From Litorivita sp040371945 (GTDB lineage Bacteria > Pseudomonadota > Alphaproteobacteria > Rhodobacterales > Rhodobacteraceae): a DNA stretch of 64,000 nucleotides. The notes beneath the pieces were generated by a model that worked only from the letters and a program-made list of their open reading frames with translations, was not told the origin of the DNA and did not search any database. A program made the position numbers and the translations under genes. The first letter of the stretch is position 1. Each line of letters starts with the position of its first letter. Of the stretch, positions 17,170 to 26,450 are shown piece by piece. The stretch is from positions 1-64,000 of the forward strand of contig NZ_BAABWS010000005.1 in assembly GCF_040371945.1 (NCBI RefSeq), written 5' to 3'.

Positions 17170-17672
17170 CCTGTGTTGTCGTCAATGATGCGTCCTGTCT
17201 GATCGACTTGAAGAAGGGAGAGTTGCTGCACGTCCTGCTGCGGCTGCCCTATCGCTTCATCGTGCCCCTGCCCATTCGTGAAGAGGAGCTTCTCGACTTC
17301 ACGGCTCAGGAATGGCGGATGCTCGAAGATGGTGGCCTTGCCACCTATGACCTGCCAGCCGAGCAAGTCGCGCAGGTGGTTGCGCTCAAGCGTGAGCACA
17401 GCCGTCTGTCAGCCTATGACTGCTTCGCTCTGGTCACGACAACCTGCCAGGAAAACGGCATCCTCCTGACCGGCGACAATCTTCTGCGCAAAGTCGCCAC
17501 CGCCCGCGCCGTGCGCGTTCATGGCGTCCTGTGGATCATAGACGAGTTGCACGCCGCCGAAGTCTGCGAGGTCGAGCTTCTTGTTTCCGCACTGCAAATC
17601 TGGCGGGCGGATGAGGCGGTCTTCCTACCCCCCGCCGAGATCGACAAGCGGCTGCGCCGTCTCGGGGCATAA
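17166..17672 (+). CDS. PIN-domain protein, putative toxin
   Basis: 168 residues with PIN-like acidic positions: Asp near the start (VVNDASCLIDL), a Glu in the REEELL region, SAYDCFALVTT and ILLTGDNLLRK. PIN proteins are metal-dependent RNases. The GTG start overlaps the protease stop, so the two are co-translated. The HTH-protease would act as its regulator. The role as toxin or as defence effector is inferred from the pairing only. Confidence 0.75.
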   Translation: MTCVVVNDASCLIDLKKGELLHVLLRLPYRFIVPLPIREEELLDFTAQEWRMLEDGGLATYDLPAEQVAQVVALKREHSRLSAYDCFALVTTTCQENGILLTGDNLLRKVATARAVRVHGVLWIIDELHAAEVCEVELLVSALQIWRADEAVFLPPAEIDKRLRRLGA

Positions 17673-17827
17673 TCTGAACAAGGTGGAGATGGCTGGACCC
17701 TGCCCACGACGTTCCGAGCGAAAGATCGAACGGTCATGCAAACCAGCCCCTTTTTTCAGCGTCAAAAAGCATCGTTTGTGACATTCAGCGTTACGGAAGC
17801 TACGCGCAGGTCGCCATGCCCGCCACC

Positions 17828-19840
17828 CTATCGCGCAACCAGCCTTTCACCATCCTCCTCTCGCAGCATCGCTTCCATGTCGTCCAAGCCATCGACTGCA
17901 GAGCGCATCTGCGCCTCATCAGCTACGCTCGCTGCCTCTGCATCGGCGACCTGGCTTCCAAAATCCATCTCCATCTGGCGCTGTTCCTCGGCGATAACGG
18001 TTTGAACGACAGGCGCGGTCTTTTTTGGAGCGACGTCGGTTTGCTTTGACGTTTGGCTGCCAGCATCTTGGTGTGCGGTCTCCACAACGGCGTCAGACCC
18101 ACCTGGTCCGTTTGAAGGCGGAGTCATCGGCATGGCGCGCACGCTCAACGGGAGATTGCCCTGCGGCTCCCCTCCCCCCGGCTCCGGAAACGGCAGTTCT
18201 CCCGTCTGCGCTGCATGAATCGCCTTAAACAGCCGGTCGTCGAAATACTGGATCCGCTTTGCACGGACCGGCATCTGGGCATCGATGACCATGACAATTT
18301 CATCGAGCGGCAGGCGACGGGCCTCATCTTCCGGCAACAGCGAGCTTTCTTCGGTCCGTGTGGACTGGCTGCGGCCCTCGAAGGGGTTCTTGCCGATGGA
18401 TTGCGACCGCGTGACCACGGTCTTCGTGGTCTTGCCGACCGCCTTGCTCAGCTCCTCGACGGTCTTTTCATCGGAGGGCGTCAGGTAAAGCTTCACGCCG
18501 GCATTGCCCTGCAGGGCGCGGCGGGTGTTCTCGCCGTAGATTTCATCGAGGGCGGGGATGGTTTGGGTGACCACGGCCAGGTGACCACGATAGGTCCGCA
18601 GGGTCTCGATGCTCTCGACCACGATGGGCATCTTGCCCAAGCGATTGAACTCGTCGAGCATGATCATCACGGGCCAGGGCTCATCCGGCCCGGGATCCTT
18701 TTCCTGCATGGCCGAGAGCAGGTCGGAGAAGAAGAGCCGGATCAGCGGCGCCAGCGGCTTCACCATCAGCGGCTGGACGACAAGATAGACCGAAAAGGGC
18801 TTCTTGCGGATCGTCCGGAAGTCAAAGTCCGACACCGCCGTCGCCTCATCGATGGCAGGGTTCTGCCATTGGTCGAGCCCCGAGGTCATCAGGAGCGAGA
18901 CATAGGAGGTCAGCGTGTCGTTGTTGGTCGAGGCCAGCCGGGTGAAGATCAACTTGGCGGCCCGGTTGTCCACCTCGTGGCCGCGCGCGAAGTATTCCTT
19001 CTGCTTGTTCCCGCCCGAAGCGGCGATGCGGTAGATCTCGCCCAGGGTCGGGCGCTTGCGTTGGAATGCCAGCAGGCCTGCCGCCACGAAGAGATCGATC
19101 CCGCCTTTGAGCAGCCCCTGCACCCGGTCATTGTCACTCTGCAAGAAGAGCGTCGCGAGGAGCTGCAATTCCATCTGCTGGCGTGCGGGATCTTTCAACT
19201 CATAGATGCGTAGGAGCGGGTTGTAGCGATGCGTGCGCCTGCCCTCCCAATCGGTGGGGGCAAAGCGATAGACCTTGTCGCCTTGGGCGTCGCGGTGCCG
19301 GGCCGTGGCCTCGAAACACTCGCCCTTCACATCGAGCGTCACGGCGGAGCCTTGCCAAGTCAGCAGGTTCGGGATGACGAAGCCCGTGGTCTTGCCGCGG
19401 CCCGTGGGGGCCACGATCAGCGCGTGGGGGAAGACCTTGGAGCAAATGTAGTTGGCGCGGGAGCCCGGCGTCCCCAGCTTGCCGAGGATGAACCCGGTCC
19501 CGGGCGCCCCGAAGAAGCCATTGGCCTTCATCTCGCGCGCGGTCTGCCAATGGGTCTGGCCAAACCGTGTGAGGGCAGACCCCGAGAGGGCGAGGCTCAG
19601 CATCATGCCAGCGGCGGCAAAGCTGCCGATGATCAGGTGGATAAGTTGCGCGTCCTCCGGGCGGCGATCGAGGATCGCCAGATAGTTCTGCGCGATATAG
19701 GCAAAGTCGATCTCGGCCCCGAAGCCCATATCCTGGTAGGTCAAAACCGCCGAGGCGATCGTATAGCCCATGGCGGCGGCCACCAGCATCACGAGCAGGA
19801 CACCCGTGGCGATCCGCGCCTTTCCCATGGCGCCGCTCAA
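17828..19840 (-). CDS. virD4: VirD4-type coupling protein
   Basis: A 670-residue TraG/VirD4 ATPase that brings the relaxase-DNA complex to the channel. Two N-terminal membrane helices (about 10-32 and 66-88), Walker A VAPTGRGKTTG (144-152), conserved VIPNLLTWQGSAVTLDVKGECFEAT, Walker B VMIMLDEFNRLG (about 395) and TQTIPALDEIYGE. The last 110 residues are low-complexity and acidic. Its start overlaps the relaxase stop by four bases. Confidence 0.93.
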   Translation of the reverse strand: MSGAMGKARIATGVLLVMLVAAAMGYTIASAVLTYQDMGFGAEIDFAYIAQNYLAILDRRPEDAQLIHLIIGSFAAAGMMLSLALSGSALTRFGQTHWQTAREMKANGFFGAPGTGFILGKLGTPGSRANYICSKVFPHALIVAPTGRGKTTGFVIPNLLTWQGSAVTLDVKGECFEATARHRDAQGDKVYRFAPTDWEGRRTHRYNPLLRIYELKDPARQQMELQLLATLFLQSDNDRVQGLLKGGIDLFVAAGLLAFQRKRPTLGEIYRIAASGGNKQKEYFARGHEVDNRAAKLIFTRLASTNNDTLTSYVSLLMTSGLDQWQNPAIDEATAVSDFDFRTIRKKPFSVYLVVQPLMVKPLAPLIRLFFSDLLSAMQEKDPGPDEPWPVMIMLDEFNRLGKMPIVVESIETLRTYRGHLAVVTQTIPALDEIYGENTRRALQGNAGVKLYLTPSDEKTVEELSKAVGKTTKTVVTRSQSIGKNPFEGRSQSTRTEESSLLPEDEARRLPLDEIVMVIDAQMPVRAKRIQYFDDRLFKAIHAAQTGELPFPEPGGGEPQGNLPLSVRAMPMTPPSNGPGGSDAVVETAHQDAGSQTSKQTDVAPKKTAPVVQTVIAEEQRQMEMDFGSQVADAEAASVADEAQMRSAVDGLDDMEAMLREEDGERLVAR

Positions 19841-22176
19841 TGGACCTGTCCCCGCTCGGTTTCGCCATCGACGTCTGCCGTGCGGTGTTTTTCGTATTCG
19901 GCGTCGGCGAGTTCATCGACCACCTGGCGCAAGGCCTCGGTGTTGGCCGTCGCGGCATCCGATTGCAAGTAGACCTTGGCGACATAGAGCCGGTCGAGAC
20001 GGTCCTCGAGGACCTTTTCCAGCGCATCGGCATCGCCAGATGTGAGCCGGTCGCGTTGGCGAACGTCCAGCACCCGCGCGATCTCGTCGCGGAAAGCGTC
20101 CCGCTCCGCCTCGGTCTCGAAGGGCGCGGACAACTCTCCCGCCCGCTCATGCTCCAGGACACGCGCAATCTCGTCTGCGAGGCGGTCGGTACGGGCAGAC
20201 TGCGGCGCCGTTTCACCGCGGGCTGAGAGGAGGTCGTCGCGCGTGCCAACCGCAAGCCCCTCGCGCAACTCGTTGTCGCGGCGAACCTGATTGATGGCCT
20301 CCGTGTCGCGTATCTCGACGACAGCGGCATAGGTCGCACCGAGCCCGCGGGCGAGGTGGGACGGCATGTCCGGATAGCGCGCGCGCAAGTCATCCGTGAC
20401 GGCATCTGCAACGGGCGTACGGAGGTCGCGTCCCTCCATGATGCGGTCGACTTCGCGGGTGATCGCACTGGCGCGGGCTACATCGGTGATGGTCTCCCTG
20501 TAGGGTTCAGACCGGTCTATCACATCGCCTGGACGTGCGAGCAGCTCCGGATGTGCCTCGAGATACGCGCGCTGCTCGGTCTCGATCCGGCGCTCTGCCC
20601 GCGAGACAACCTCCCAATCCCGGCCCTCGATCTGCTGCACTGTCAGACCCTCGGCGCGCATCTCCTGACGGATTGTCCCTTCCATCGCCCGGACCGCGCC
20701 CTCATGATAATGGAACTGCTCGCCGACCGGTTCCGCTTCCATGACACCATCCCGGCGCAGCACGTTTTCCCGTTCCAGCATCGTGCCGAGCGCGACATGC
20801 ACGTCATTTAGAATGTCGCGCGCCTGTTCCAGATCGGCGCGGCGCTCGAGGTTCAGATCCCGCGCCTCAGCCACGCGTGTTAGATCATTGGCGATCCATT
20901 GATGCTCGAGCGCTGCATTTGAGGCGCCCGTCTCGATCCGGGCCACCACTTCCGATGTGCTGATCCCGGTGCCGTGTAGTGCCGCGTCAATGCGCGATCT
21001 CAGATCGGGCTCTGCCAGACGCTCGCGCTGGCTGGCGTTGATATTGGCTTCGGAATAGATCCCGCCCTCCGAGGGGGTCTCTGACAGCACGGATGATCGC
21101 AAACCGAGAGGCTGCATGTGCTGGACCTGCGTCTGGATCTCGATGAGGCGTTTTTCCAGCACGGGACGTTCCGCGTCTGACTTCTCGGCAATCATGCCCT
21201 GCACCCGCGCAAGCTTCTCCGCATAGAGGCTTCTCAGATCCTCGAAGCTTTGATCCTCGGCCATATACACATCTCCTGTTCGGTCCACCTGCCCGCCGCG
21301 CGCCAGCACCTCGCCCGCACGGAACAGCGCCGCGGCAATATCCTCGCGGGCCTCGCGCGAAGCCTCCGCTGCAAGCGAATGGTAGACGGTTCTGGTATTG
21401 GCGATCTCCGCCAGCGTCCGGGTCAGGTCCTGCCCCACGCGTTCGCGCTCGCGGGGTGCGCGCCCCTCTTCTTTCGCGGCGTAGACCTCGCTGGTGCGGG
21501 CTGGGTAATGCACAACCCCGCGATCCACCCGGCGCGTGGCCTCCAGCCGCACGCCATACTTCTCCGCCTCCTCGACCATGGCGAGGCGGAAGTCGTCATA
21601 GTTGAAGCGGTGATTGCGGCCGAGGAAGAAGAACTCGCCTTCCTGCGAGCGGCGGTTCAGCACCAGATGCGCATGGGGGTGATCGCGGTCCTCATGCACC
21701 GCAATGATGTAATCGAAATGCCCCTCATCAGTCTGGAAGAAGCGCTCGGCCACATCCGTCGCGATGTCGCGCACATCCTCGCCGCGCGTGCCGATGGGGA
21801 AGGACATGAGCATGTGGGTGGTCTGCCCGAGCTTGGGTTTGAAGCCCGCATCCCACCGCTTGGCAAAGCGCTCGGTCAGGTCCTTGATGTCCTTTGCCTC
21901 GAGCTTCGCCTTGCCATCCAGGAACCCGCTACTGTCCACGATATGAGTGGACTTGGTGGTGAGGTAATCGAGCTGGTTTGCGAGCTGCGATTTGGTATGC
22001 GTCCCCCCGCCCCGGATCGCCTTGAAGACCGCAGGCCGGTGTCCCGCTGCCGCGCGCACAAGCTGGCTCTGCTTGGCGACATGCAGCCCCTGCATCGAGC
22101 CCCGGATCCGGCTCCAGCCATCCCGGAAGACCTCGCCGGTGACAGCGTCGACTGCATCATTCAGCCGCATGGGCAA
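19837..22176 (-). CDS. VirD2-like relaxase (mobilization nuclease)
   Basis: A 779-residue relaxase. The N-terminal domain has a candidate catalytic Tyr71 in NQLDYLTTK, a second motif THMLMSFPIGT, and the metal-binding HEDRDHPHAHLVLN (His161, 166, 168, 170). The remaining 550 residues are mostly helical and charged, a long tail likely to interact with the coupling protein. It should nick oriT and lead DNA into the recipient. Overlaps virD4 downstream and the accessory gene upstream. Confidence 0.9.
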   Translation of the reverse strand: MPMRLNDAVDAVTGEVFRDGWSRIRGSMQGLHVAKQSQLVRAAAGHRPAVFKAIRGGGTHTKSQLANQLDYLTTKSTHIVDSSGFLDGKAKLEAKDIKDLTERFAKRWDAGFKPKLGQTTHMLMSFPIGTRGEDVRDIATDVAERFFQTDEGHFDYIIAVHEDRDHPHAHLVLNRRSQEGEFFFLGRNHRFNYDDFRLAMVEEAEKYGVRLEATRRVDRGVVHYPARTSEVYAAKEEGRAPRERERVGQDLTRTLAEIANTRTVYHSLAAEASREAREDIAAALFRAGEVLARGGQVDRTGDVYMAEDQSFEDLRSLYAEKLARVQGMIAEKSDAERPVLEKRLIEIQTQVQHMQPLGLRSSVLSETPSEGGIYSEANINASQRERLAEPDLRSRIDAALHGTGISTSEVVARIETGASNAALEHQWIANDLTRVAEARDLNLERRADLEQARDILNDVHVALGTMLERENVLRRDGVMEAEPVGEQFHYHEGAVRAMEGTIRQEMRAEGLTVQQIEGRDWEVVSRAERRIETEQRAYLEAHPELLARPGDVIDRSEPYRETITDVARASAITREVDRIMEGRDLRTPVADAVTDDLRARYPDMPSHLARGLGATYAAVVEIRDTEAINQVRRDNELREGLAVGTRDDLLSARGETAPQSARTDRLADEIARVLEHERAGELSAPFETEAERDAFRDEIARVLDVRQRDRLTSGDADALEKVLEDRLDRLYVAKVYLQSDAATANTEALRQVVDELADAEYEKHRTADVDGETERGQVH

Positions 22177-22750
22177 ACTCCCTCAGCGCGGCCGTGGCCT
22201 CCAGCTGCATCGCGTCGCGACGGCGCCGCAGGAGCAGGTCGATCTCGTCAGCAGAATCCAGAATGAACCGCGCCAGCCCACGCATCTGCGCAAGGCGCAG
22301 TTCCGAGAATTCGGCACCAGTCCCACCATCAGCCCCCTGCCCCTGCCGGTTGGCCTGCGTCATCCACTTGGCGATCTGCGCGACCCCATTGCCGACCTCG
22401 TGCAGAGAGGCCCTGTAGCGCTCCATCTCGGCCGCCATCTGCGCGTCCGGAACGAACACTCCGCCCGCCGCCTGAATGAGCCGCCGCAGCCCTTCGGCTC
22501 GGCTCTCGATTCCGGCCTCGGCCAGCACCTCGTCGAGCGCCGCAAGCTCCGCAGCCGTGACTTTCACACTGACCGCTGAGACCGGAATAGCGGCATCCGT
22601 CTGGCGCTCGGCATCAGCTTTGAGCGTGTACTGAATCGCCCGCACCGACACGCCAAAGCGTTCCGCCAGCACTGAAGTGGAAACGCCTTCCACGGCTTCG
22701 CGAACGATCTCCATGCGGTCCGCATCTGTGAGGCGTTTTGAGCGAGACAT
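22157..22750 (-). CDS. relaxosome accessory protein, MobC-like
   Basis: 197 residues. The N-terminus has a homeodomain-like HTH (RLTDADRMEIVREAVEGVSTSVLAERFGVSVRAIQYTLK). A ribbon-helix-helix-like segment follows (VSVKVTAAELAALDEVLAEAGIESRAEGLRRLI) and then a MobC-type helical tail (LHEVGNGVAQIAKWMTQANRQ). It overlaps the relaxase by 20 bases and is its likely DNA-binding partner at oriT, expected in the sequence just upstream. Confidence 0.8.
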   Translation of the reverse strand: MSRSKRLTDADRMEIVREAVEGVSTSVLAERFGVSVRAIQYTLKADAERQTDAAIPVSAVSVKVTAAELAALDEVLAEAGIESRAEGLRRLIQAAGGVFVPDAQMAAEMERYRASLHEVGNGVAQIAKWMTQANRQGQGADGGTGAEFSELRLAQMRGLARFILDSADEIDLLLRRRRDAMQLEATAALREFAHAAE

Positions 22751-23310
22751 GCGAAGAAAGACCCCCTATTTCCTGCCACCTTCCACCAAGGCTGACCCCA
22801 CCTTACGATAATATAACAATCTGTCAATTATATACTTACGTGGCATTCAGGCTCAGGCAGCCTTGGTGTCCGCTTCCCCCGCAGCCCGTAGGGGCGCGGG
22901 CCTGCCCCCTCGCCATCAAGAACCCCACCTGTCCAATGGGTCCCCTTCCCCAGCACCGCCCGAGAGTCTGGCCGAACGCCAAGTGTTCGGACGGAACCGC
23001 GGGCGGGCGCAAACCCCACCGACAGGGCGGACAGTCAGGGTCAAGGAGGGCCAGATTTGGCTCCGCCAAATCTCTGCCGCAAAAACCGGGAGGCCCTGGC
23101 CGATAGGTTTTTGCGGATGGCCCCCTTGAGGCTGACTGTCCGCCCTGTCGCGGCCTGATCATTCCGGGGAGAGTGCGTCCGTTGAACGCGCAGGGACCTG
23201 CACCAAGAGGAGGTCACCTCGGGCGATCTGGCCGCCGGACACGGCATCCCTGTAACAGGGATCGGGCCGCCCCAAGATCGTCCTGGGGCGGCCCATCCTC
23301 GCCAGAGGAT
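22751..23310. other. noncoding region, candidate oriT
   Basis: About 560 bases without a convincing gene between the relaxosome accessory gene and the next gene. It starts with an A+T-rich promoter-like stretch (22800-22845), is then very GC-rich, and contains the nested inverted repeats described at 23020-23150. Position next to relaxase genes is what would be expected of oriT; no nic consensus could be recognised by eye. Confidence 0.4.
23020..23150. repeat. nested inverted repeats (19-bp outer arms, two inner hairpins)
   Basis: Outer arms CGACAGGGCGGACAGTCAG (23020-23038) and its exact reverse complement (23132-23150). Inside lie a perfect 9-bp-arm hairpin (AGATTTGGC at 23053, GCCAAATCT ending 23073) and a perfect 11-bp-arm repeat (CCGCAAAAACC at 23077, GGTTTTTGCGG ending 23116). 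The outer arms continue imperfectly inward. It could be an oriT cruciform, a MITE-like element with terminal repeats, or a structured RNA. No target duplication is seen at its ends. Confidence 0.8.
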
Positions 23311-23517
23311 TTAGTCCTGGGGATCTTTCGCGCTCGGTGGGAACATCACCAGCTCCGAGACCGCGACCGGGAAGTCGAGCTTGAGGCTGAAGAACTCCGA
23401 TCCATCCCCGTTGCGGGTGTTGCGGAACATCGCGCCGACGCGCTGAAAGCGGGTGCGCTCCTGGCCATCGGTATCGGTGAACTTGACGGGAACGGTGGCG
23501 ACGTAGTGGTTGGTCAT
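23311..23517 (-). CDS. small conserved plasmid protein
   Basis: 68 residues, predicted mostly beta (NHYVATVPVKFTDTDGQERTRFQRVGAMFRNT ... EFFSLKLDFPVAVSELVMFPP). A broken relative lies on the other strand at 23705-23957, which supports this frame as real. Family not named by me. Nearness to the relaxase region suggests a plasmid maintenance or transfer gene. Confidence 0.65.
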   Translation of the reverse strand: MTNHYVATVPVKFTDTDGQERTRFQRVGAMFRNTRNGDGSEFFSLKLDFPVAVSELVMFPPSAKDPQD

Positions 23518-23704
23518 TTGGGTTACTCCTTGTTGCGATGGGGATCACCCGGCACGGGGGCAAGAGGCCCGGTCGCAAGCGCAAATGCGGAGGGTCTGCG
23601 GCCAGCCGTGGAAGCCGTATTTGTGCTTGCCGAAGCGTGAGCTGAGGGCACGAACGGGCCGACCCCGTGCGATCCACATCAATGAGCAAAAAGGAGAGAT
23701 CCCG

Positions 23705-23957
23705 ATGAGCCTTGCCATCACGCAGCTGCCACCATCCGCGTCCGAGTCACGGCGAGCCTAGCCGGGGTGCTGACGGAGCCCGCCCGCGTGGATGCGATGT
23801 TCCGAAACACGCCCCGAGGGATGCGCAAGTCTTCAGCCTCAAGTGCGACGTCTCGACCCCTCGGTTTTGCGCTGATGACGATGTGCGTGGTGCGCACCAT
23901 CCCCAGCCCGTACCGATGTGGATGGGCCGAACTCTGACGGACCGGGTAGAGGGATGA
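23705..23957 (+). pseudogene. decayed inverted copy of the neighbouring small gene
   Basis: Opens with a good ribosome site (AAGGAGAG) and ATG 23705, but the family sequence runs through three frames: after the start, ATIRVRVTASLAGVLT ... RVDAMFRNTPRG in one, then DAQVFSLKCDVSTPRF in another. These match ATVPVKFTD, RVGAMFRNTRNG and SEFFSLKLDFPVA of the 68-residue product of the gene at 23311-23517. At least two frameshifts disable it. Confidence 0.6.
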
Positions 23958-24052
23958 CGGTGCTGGGCGTCGCAGCCTGTCGATCTTGCGTAACCGACCG
24001 CCCGCGCCATGAGACATGACGAAAGGGCCGCGCCAAGCGCGACCCCCTCTCT

Positions 24053-24982
24053 TCAATCCTGCGACGCCTTCTTCACCGGGTCAGCAACCCGCATGACCGT
24101 CAGACCTTTCGCTTCCGCCTTCTGGCCGAGGTTCAGCGCGACCCCGTTGCCACCGAAGAGAACAACCCCCGTCGCCGCGAACTTGTCGTCCAGCATCTCG
24201 TCATTGCACTTGAACGGTGCCGCCCGCCCGTGCGCGGACCAGCGCGGATCAAAGCGCGCCTGTGCTATCCCGCGTGCCCGAGCCCACCGAGCCGCAATCA
24301 TCTCCGCCCCGTGCTTGCCACCCTTGTGGCAGAGGAAGATCTCCTGATTGCGGTTCTGCCTGATCCGTTCGCGAACCTTGTCGAGCGTGTTGAAGATCAC
24401 ATCGACATCGGTCCAGTCGGTTGCGCCCGAGACGATCAGAGGCACGCCCTCGACCTTCGACTTCTCGGCGGTTTCCCGGTCGTGCTGCTCCAGCAGTTGC
24501 CGCGCCTCGAAGACCGCCCCGGTCTCTTGCGCCCGGACGTTTGCGCGCGACCCGGCTGCCGGGATGAAGGCGTGACCGGTCTCGATCTCGTAGCATTCCG
24601 CCGCTGCCTCGCTCATCACCTCGATGGCGCCGACAATCTCGCGCAGCTGCAGGAAGCGCGCCTGCGCGTCTTCGAGCGCGGTCTCGGCGATCTCCGATCC
24701 ATCGTGGGATTTTGCCAACGCGCCGATCTTGTCGGCGGTGCGGTCGACCTCCTTGCCGAGCGCCACCTTGCGCCGCTGCAGGATCGTGGCGAGCCCATGC
24801 GCCAGCGGTTCGATTTCTGCCTCAAGGCCGGTATTGCGCAATTGACCAAGCAGAGCCTCGAAGCTTTCGCGGATGACGTGGTCGGTCAGGATGTGATCTT
24901 CCGGGATCGGCAGCTGTGCGTCCTTTTCCGTGAGCCCGAAAAGCTCGATGGTCTCGTAGGTGTTTGCGGTGTCGTAAGCCAT
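24053..24982 (-). CDS. DUF2493 (SLOG-like) domain protein
   Basis: 309 residues. ATG 24982 is chosen for its GGAGA six bases upstream; the open frame reaches 25033. The N-terminal 170 residues are helical; the C-terminal 130 residues carry a Rossmann-like DUF2493 domain: VPLIVSGATDWTDVDVIFNTLD, IFLCHKGGKHGAEMIAARWARARGIAQARF, PFKCNDEMLD. Such domains resemble SLOG nucleotide-binding folds. It is common on alphaproteobacterial plasmids; the role is unknown. Confidence 0.8.
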   Translation of the reverse strand: MAYDTANTYETIELFGLTEKDAQLPIPEDHILTDHVIRESFEALLGQLRNTGLEAEIEPLAHGLATILQRRKVALGKEVDRTADKIGALAKSHDGSEIAETALEDAQARFLQLREIVGAIEVMSEAAAECYEIETGHAFIPAAGSRANVRAQETGAVFEARQLLEQHDRETAEKSKVEGVPLIVSGATDWTDVDVIFNTLDKVRERIRQNRNQEIFLCHKGGKHGAEMIAARWARARGIAQARFDPRWSAHGRAAPFKCNDEMLDDKFAATGVVLFGGNGVALNLGQKAEAKGLTVMRVADPVKKASQD

Positions 24983-25712
24983 GTCTGGTCTCCAGTGTTC
25001 GGTTCCAAGGCCACCACGTGAGTGTGGGGGCATGGCCGAATGCCTGGTTTCCGAATCTGCCCGGGTCAGGGACGGCGCAGCCGCCGGCTTGCCGGGCGCA
25101 AAAGTTTTCTGCGCGCAGCACCGGACACATGCGCACCCTCACGCACGGGACCGCACCGCGCCACGGGCCCCGCCCTCGCCGAAAAGTTTTGCGATCCTTG
25201 ACGCGGGCTGATTTGGGGGCCATCCGGAGGATATGCTTCCGCACTCATGTGTGTGTGTTTTGACGGTAGGTTTGCCCGACCCGAGCAGGCAAACGGCCCG
25301 ACCGGACGCGGGAGACGGATGGAGCGGCGGGATCGTTTTGCCCCGCAAAACAGACCAGAGCGCAATCCGGCGGAGCGGCCGGGGAGGGACGTGCTCGCGA
25401 GGCGGGCAAACCGGGGGCCTGGGTGCAACGCCGCGGTGAGGCCGCATGGCCGAATGCGCGACGGACCGCAGGGCCGTTCTCCCCTGCGACACGCGAAGCC
25501 GAGCTGGGGAGGCCGGAAGGCTATGTCTTTAGTTTTCGTTGAGCACAATAATCGCCTCGGAACGACGCATCCCAAGAGCGCTAAAAATCTGTGGGACTCA
25601 GCCGCCGAGGTCAAAAGCGGAAATTCGCTGCACCGTGCGTGAACTGGTAAGATGCGGACGAAGCTGCCGTTGCAATGCAACAGCAGAATTTCGACTCTAC
25701 GTTGTTTAAGAG
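24983..25712. other. long GC-rich noncoding stretch
   Basis: 730 bases with only Arg/Pro-rich chance frames. A 14-base word GCATGGCCGAATGC occurs twice in direct orientation (25030-25043 and 25444-25457). A perfect hairpin GTTTTGC-CCC-GCAAAAC is at 25335-25351. No gene is supported here. Confidence 0.5.
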
Positions 25713-26450
25713 CTAAGCGAGCAGCGTTTCGAACATTAACGTGGCCAGAACTCCAAGTATGAAAAAAGTGGCCGAAATGATAATGTCACGATTCCTCCGC
25801 GCAACTATCAAGTACCGATCCATGGCGGACTGAGAAAGTTTGGCTAGGTCATGTTCTAGCTTAGCGAGGCGATCATCCGTATATCCGTTTGATCCAAGGA
25901 CTTTCTTGGGGCGCTCTCCGAGCCTCCCGTTGACCAGTTTGTCTACAATTTCTGTTTTATCCTTACAGAATGCAAACGCATCCTCCTCCGAGTACCTTGT
26001 ATACAAGTCCCAGAATTTTCCGCCAGATTTCACATACTCTGCAGATACAATTGAGCGCAGAACGTTTGCAGCAAGCGCTTTTTCCAGTGTGATCCCGGCC
26101 TCTTCTGAGAAATCCTCAAGTTCGTAGGTAGTTGCTGCAACAACAATAGAATTCCTACTGTCGTGACAGAACTCCCCAAAATTGCTTCGGGCAAACCAGT
26201 TCCCCTCCAATGCATTTCGAAATACGAGGACGTTGCACCACGCCTCTTCATCAATTGCCGGAAAATCGAAAAAGTAGTCATCAGGCACAACCTGACCAGA
26301 TGGGATGTTTACCTTGGAGGCGCTGTCAAAAGACAAGTTAGCTGACAAGAAATGGCTGTGCCTCAGATGCCTAAGAAAGATGTCTTTGTCCAAACCTCTC
26401 GCTTGACGCCCAACAAATAATACCCGGACTCGTCTGTCTAGTGTGCTCAA
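25713..26450 (-). CDS. unknown protein with C-terminal membrane anchor
   Basis: 245 residues, TTG start, lower GC than the backbone. The N-terminal 190 residues are soluble and mixed (VRVLFVGRQARGL; DDYFFDFPAIDEEAWCNVLVFRNAL; NSIVVAATTYELEDF). A short coiled coil (DDRLAKLEHDLAKLSQSAMDRYLIVARR) leads into one terminal membrane helix (IIISATFFILGVLATLMFETLLA). I recognise no family. Tail-anchored, isolated and horizontally acquired in look, it may be a defence or abortive-infection component, but that is a guess. Confidence 0.6.
   Translation of the reverse strand: MSTLDRRVRVLFVGRQARGLDKDIFLRHLRHSHFLSANLSFDSASKVNIPSGQVVPDDYFFDFPAIDEEAWCNVLVFRNALEGNWFARSNFGEFCHDSRNSIVVAATTYELEDFSEEAGITLEKALAANVLRSIVSAEYVKSGGKFWDLYTRYSEEDAFAFCKDKTEIVDKLVNGRLGERPKKVLGSNGYTDDRLAKLEHDLAKLSQSAMDRYLIVARRNRDIIISATFFILGVLATLMFETLLA

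Noticed and set aside
25066..25680. 204-residue open frame on the minus strand
   Set aside because: Arg/Pro/Ser-rich chance product in GC-rich DNA, with no ribosome site or recognisable domain.
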